Positions 5,381 to 5,705 of a stretch of 5,705 nt of DNA are shown here, piece after piece. The DNA lies in the NCBI GenBank assembly GCA_044359405.1, contig JBIKMC010000221.1, positions 1 through 5,705 of the forward strand, given 5' to 3'. Position 1 is the stretch's first letter; every line of letters starts with the position of its first letter. The notes beneath the pieces were generated by a model. It did no database searches, was not told the origin of the DNA, and saw nothing but the letters and a program-made list of their open reading frames with translations. The DNA is from SYIM01 sp044359405 (GTDB lineage: Bacteria > Pseudomonadota > Gammaproteobacteria > Burkholderiales > Burkholderiaceae_E). The translations under genes were made by a program, and so were the position numbers.

Positions 5381-5705
5381 CGCGCCCGCAACTGCCCGCA
5401 TCCTGCATCCACATCCTGCCCAGCTGACTGACGCAGTTTGGTGAGAATTCCCTGACGGTGAAGCGTCCGGGCGATGTCGGCGGCACGCTGCCATTCCGGC
5501 CGACGATAATTGAGCGCTTCAATGCGGTTGTACGGGATGAGGTTCATCACCGCATATTTACCGCGCAGCAGTCGGACGATGCCGGCGACTTCTTCATCGG
5601 TGTCATTAACACCCTCAATCAGCGTCCATTGGTACTGGATCGGATAGCCGCTCAGGCGGGCATAGGCTTCGCCCTGCTCAACCAGGGCGTCGGGCGTGAT
5701 CGCTG
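5341..5705 (-). CDS. RlmN/Cfr-family radical SAM RNA methyltransferase, C-terminal part (partial)
   Basis: The minus strand is open from the right edge to TAG at 5343-5341, giving the last 121 codons; the N-terminus, including the radical SAM CxxxCxxC motif, is outside. The visible part carries the C-terminal hallmarks of RlmN and Cfr: WTLIEGVNDTDEE, the strand and loop VMNLIPYN, RRPEWQRAADIARTL, and LRQSAGQDVDAGCGQL. The Cys of CGQL (codon 5400-5398) corresponds to Cys355 of E. coli RlmN, which carries the methyl group during transfer to C2 (RlmN) or C8 (Cfr) of A2503 of 23S rRNA; RlmN also modifies A37 of some tRNAs. Only about 16 residues follow CGQL, shorter than E. coli RlmN. Sequence is divergent from housekeeping RlmN, so it may be a paralogue with another RNA target. 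It looks functionally unrelated to the sugar-type operon it converges on. Confidence 0.82.
   Translation of the reverse strand, partial: AITPDALVEQGEAYARLSGYPIQYQWTLIEGVNDTDEEVAGIVRLLRGKYAVMNLIPYNRIEALNYRRPEWQRAADIARTLHRQGILTKLRQSAGQDVDAGCGQLRARQTPAVVMRSPSR
5369..5389. other. Inverted repeat across the hydrolase stop codon
   Basis: GCGGGTG (5369-5375) can pair with CGCCCGC (5383-5389), six Watson-Crick pairs and one T-G wobble, with a 7-base loop TCTGACG that contains part of the stop codon. It lies in the tail-to-tail overlap of the two convergent genes and is the only candidate for a transcription boundary there. No T-run follows on either strand, so it does not qualify as an intrinsic terminator. 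Confidence 0.25.

Noticed and set aside
1..5705. CRISPR array, insertion sequence, tRNA or phage features
   Set aside because: No spaced direct repeats, terminal inverted repeats, transposase motifs or cloverleaf-like sequence were seen in reading both strands.

Overview
The window looks like part of a GC-rich proteobacterial chromosome, judged by eye. TRAP transporters, a COG3618 lactonase and an RlmN/Cfr-like paralogue together fit a betaproteobacterium (Burkholderiales, perhaps Alcaligenaceae). That placement is inference, since no rRNA or marker gene is present. I see no mobile element, CRISPR array, tRNA or obvious foreign segment.

Layout: (1) 1-633, minus strand, is the N-terminal 211 codons of a COG4091 oxidoreductase (homoserine-dehydrogenase-like, the family that contains the DRL enzyme of Brucella). 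It runs off the left edge. (2) 634-763 is a divergent intergenic region that should hold the promoters of both transcription units. (3) 764-5380, plus strand, is a tight five-gene operon: TRAP substrate-binding protein (dctP), TRAP large permease (dctM), TRAP small permease (dctQ), a classical short-chain dehydrogenase (SDR) and an amidohydrolase-2 (COG3618) lactonase-type hydrolase. After dctM, each junction is a 4-base ATGA overlap. (4) 5341-5705, minus strand, is the C-terminal 121 codons of an RlmN/Cfr-type radical SAM RNA methyltransferase. It overlaps the hydrolase tail-to-tail by 40 bp and runs off the right edge.

How the genes may work together: the TRAP system would bind a solute in the periplasm, probably a carboxylate because the conserved ligand-binding arginine is present, and import it with a cation gradient. 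The SDR would oxidise it with NAD(H), and the COG3618 protein would hydrolyse a lactone product. This is the 'dehydrogenase then lactonase' opening of oxidative sugar, uronate or acid-sugar catabolism. The divergent COG4091 enzyme often sits in similar loci and may act in the same pathway. No dehydratase, aldolase, kinase or regulator is visible, so the route is incomplete here and the substrate cannot be named.

The points most worth a second look are: the P-M-Q order of the TRAP genes; the Asn replacing the usual metal/catalytic Asp in the hydrolase; the small hairpin that could cover the weak dctM ribosome binding site; and the convergent overlap with an RNA methyltransferase gene.
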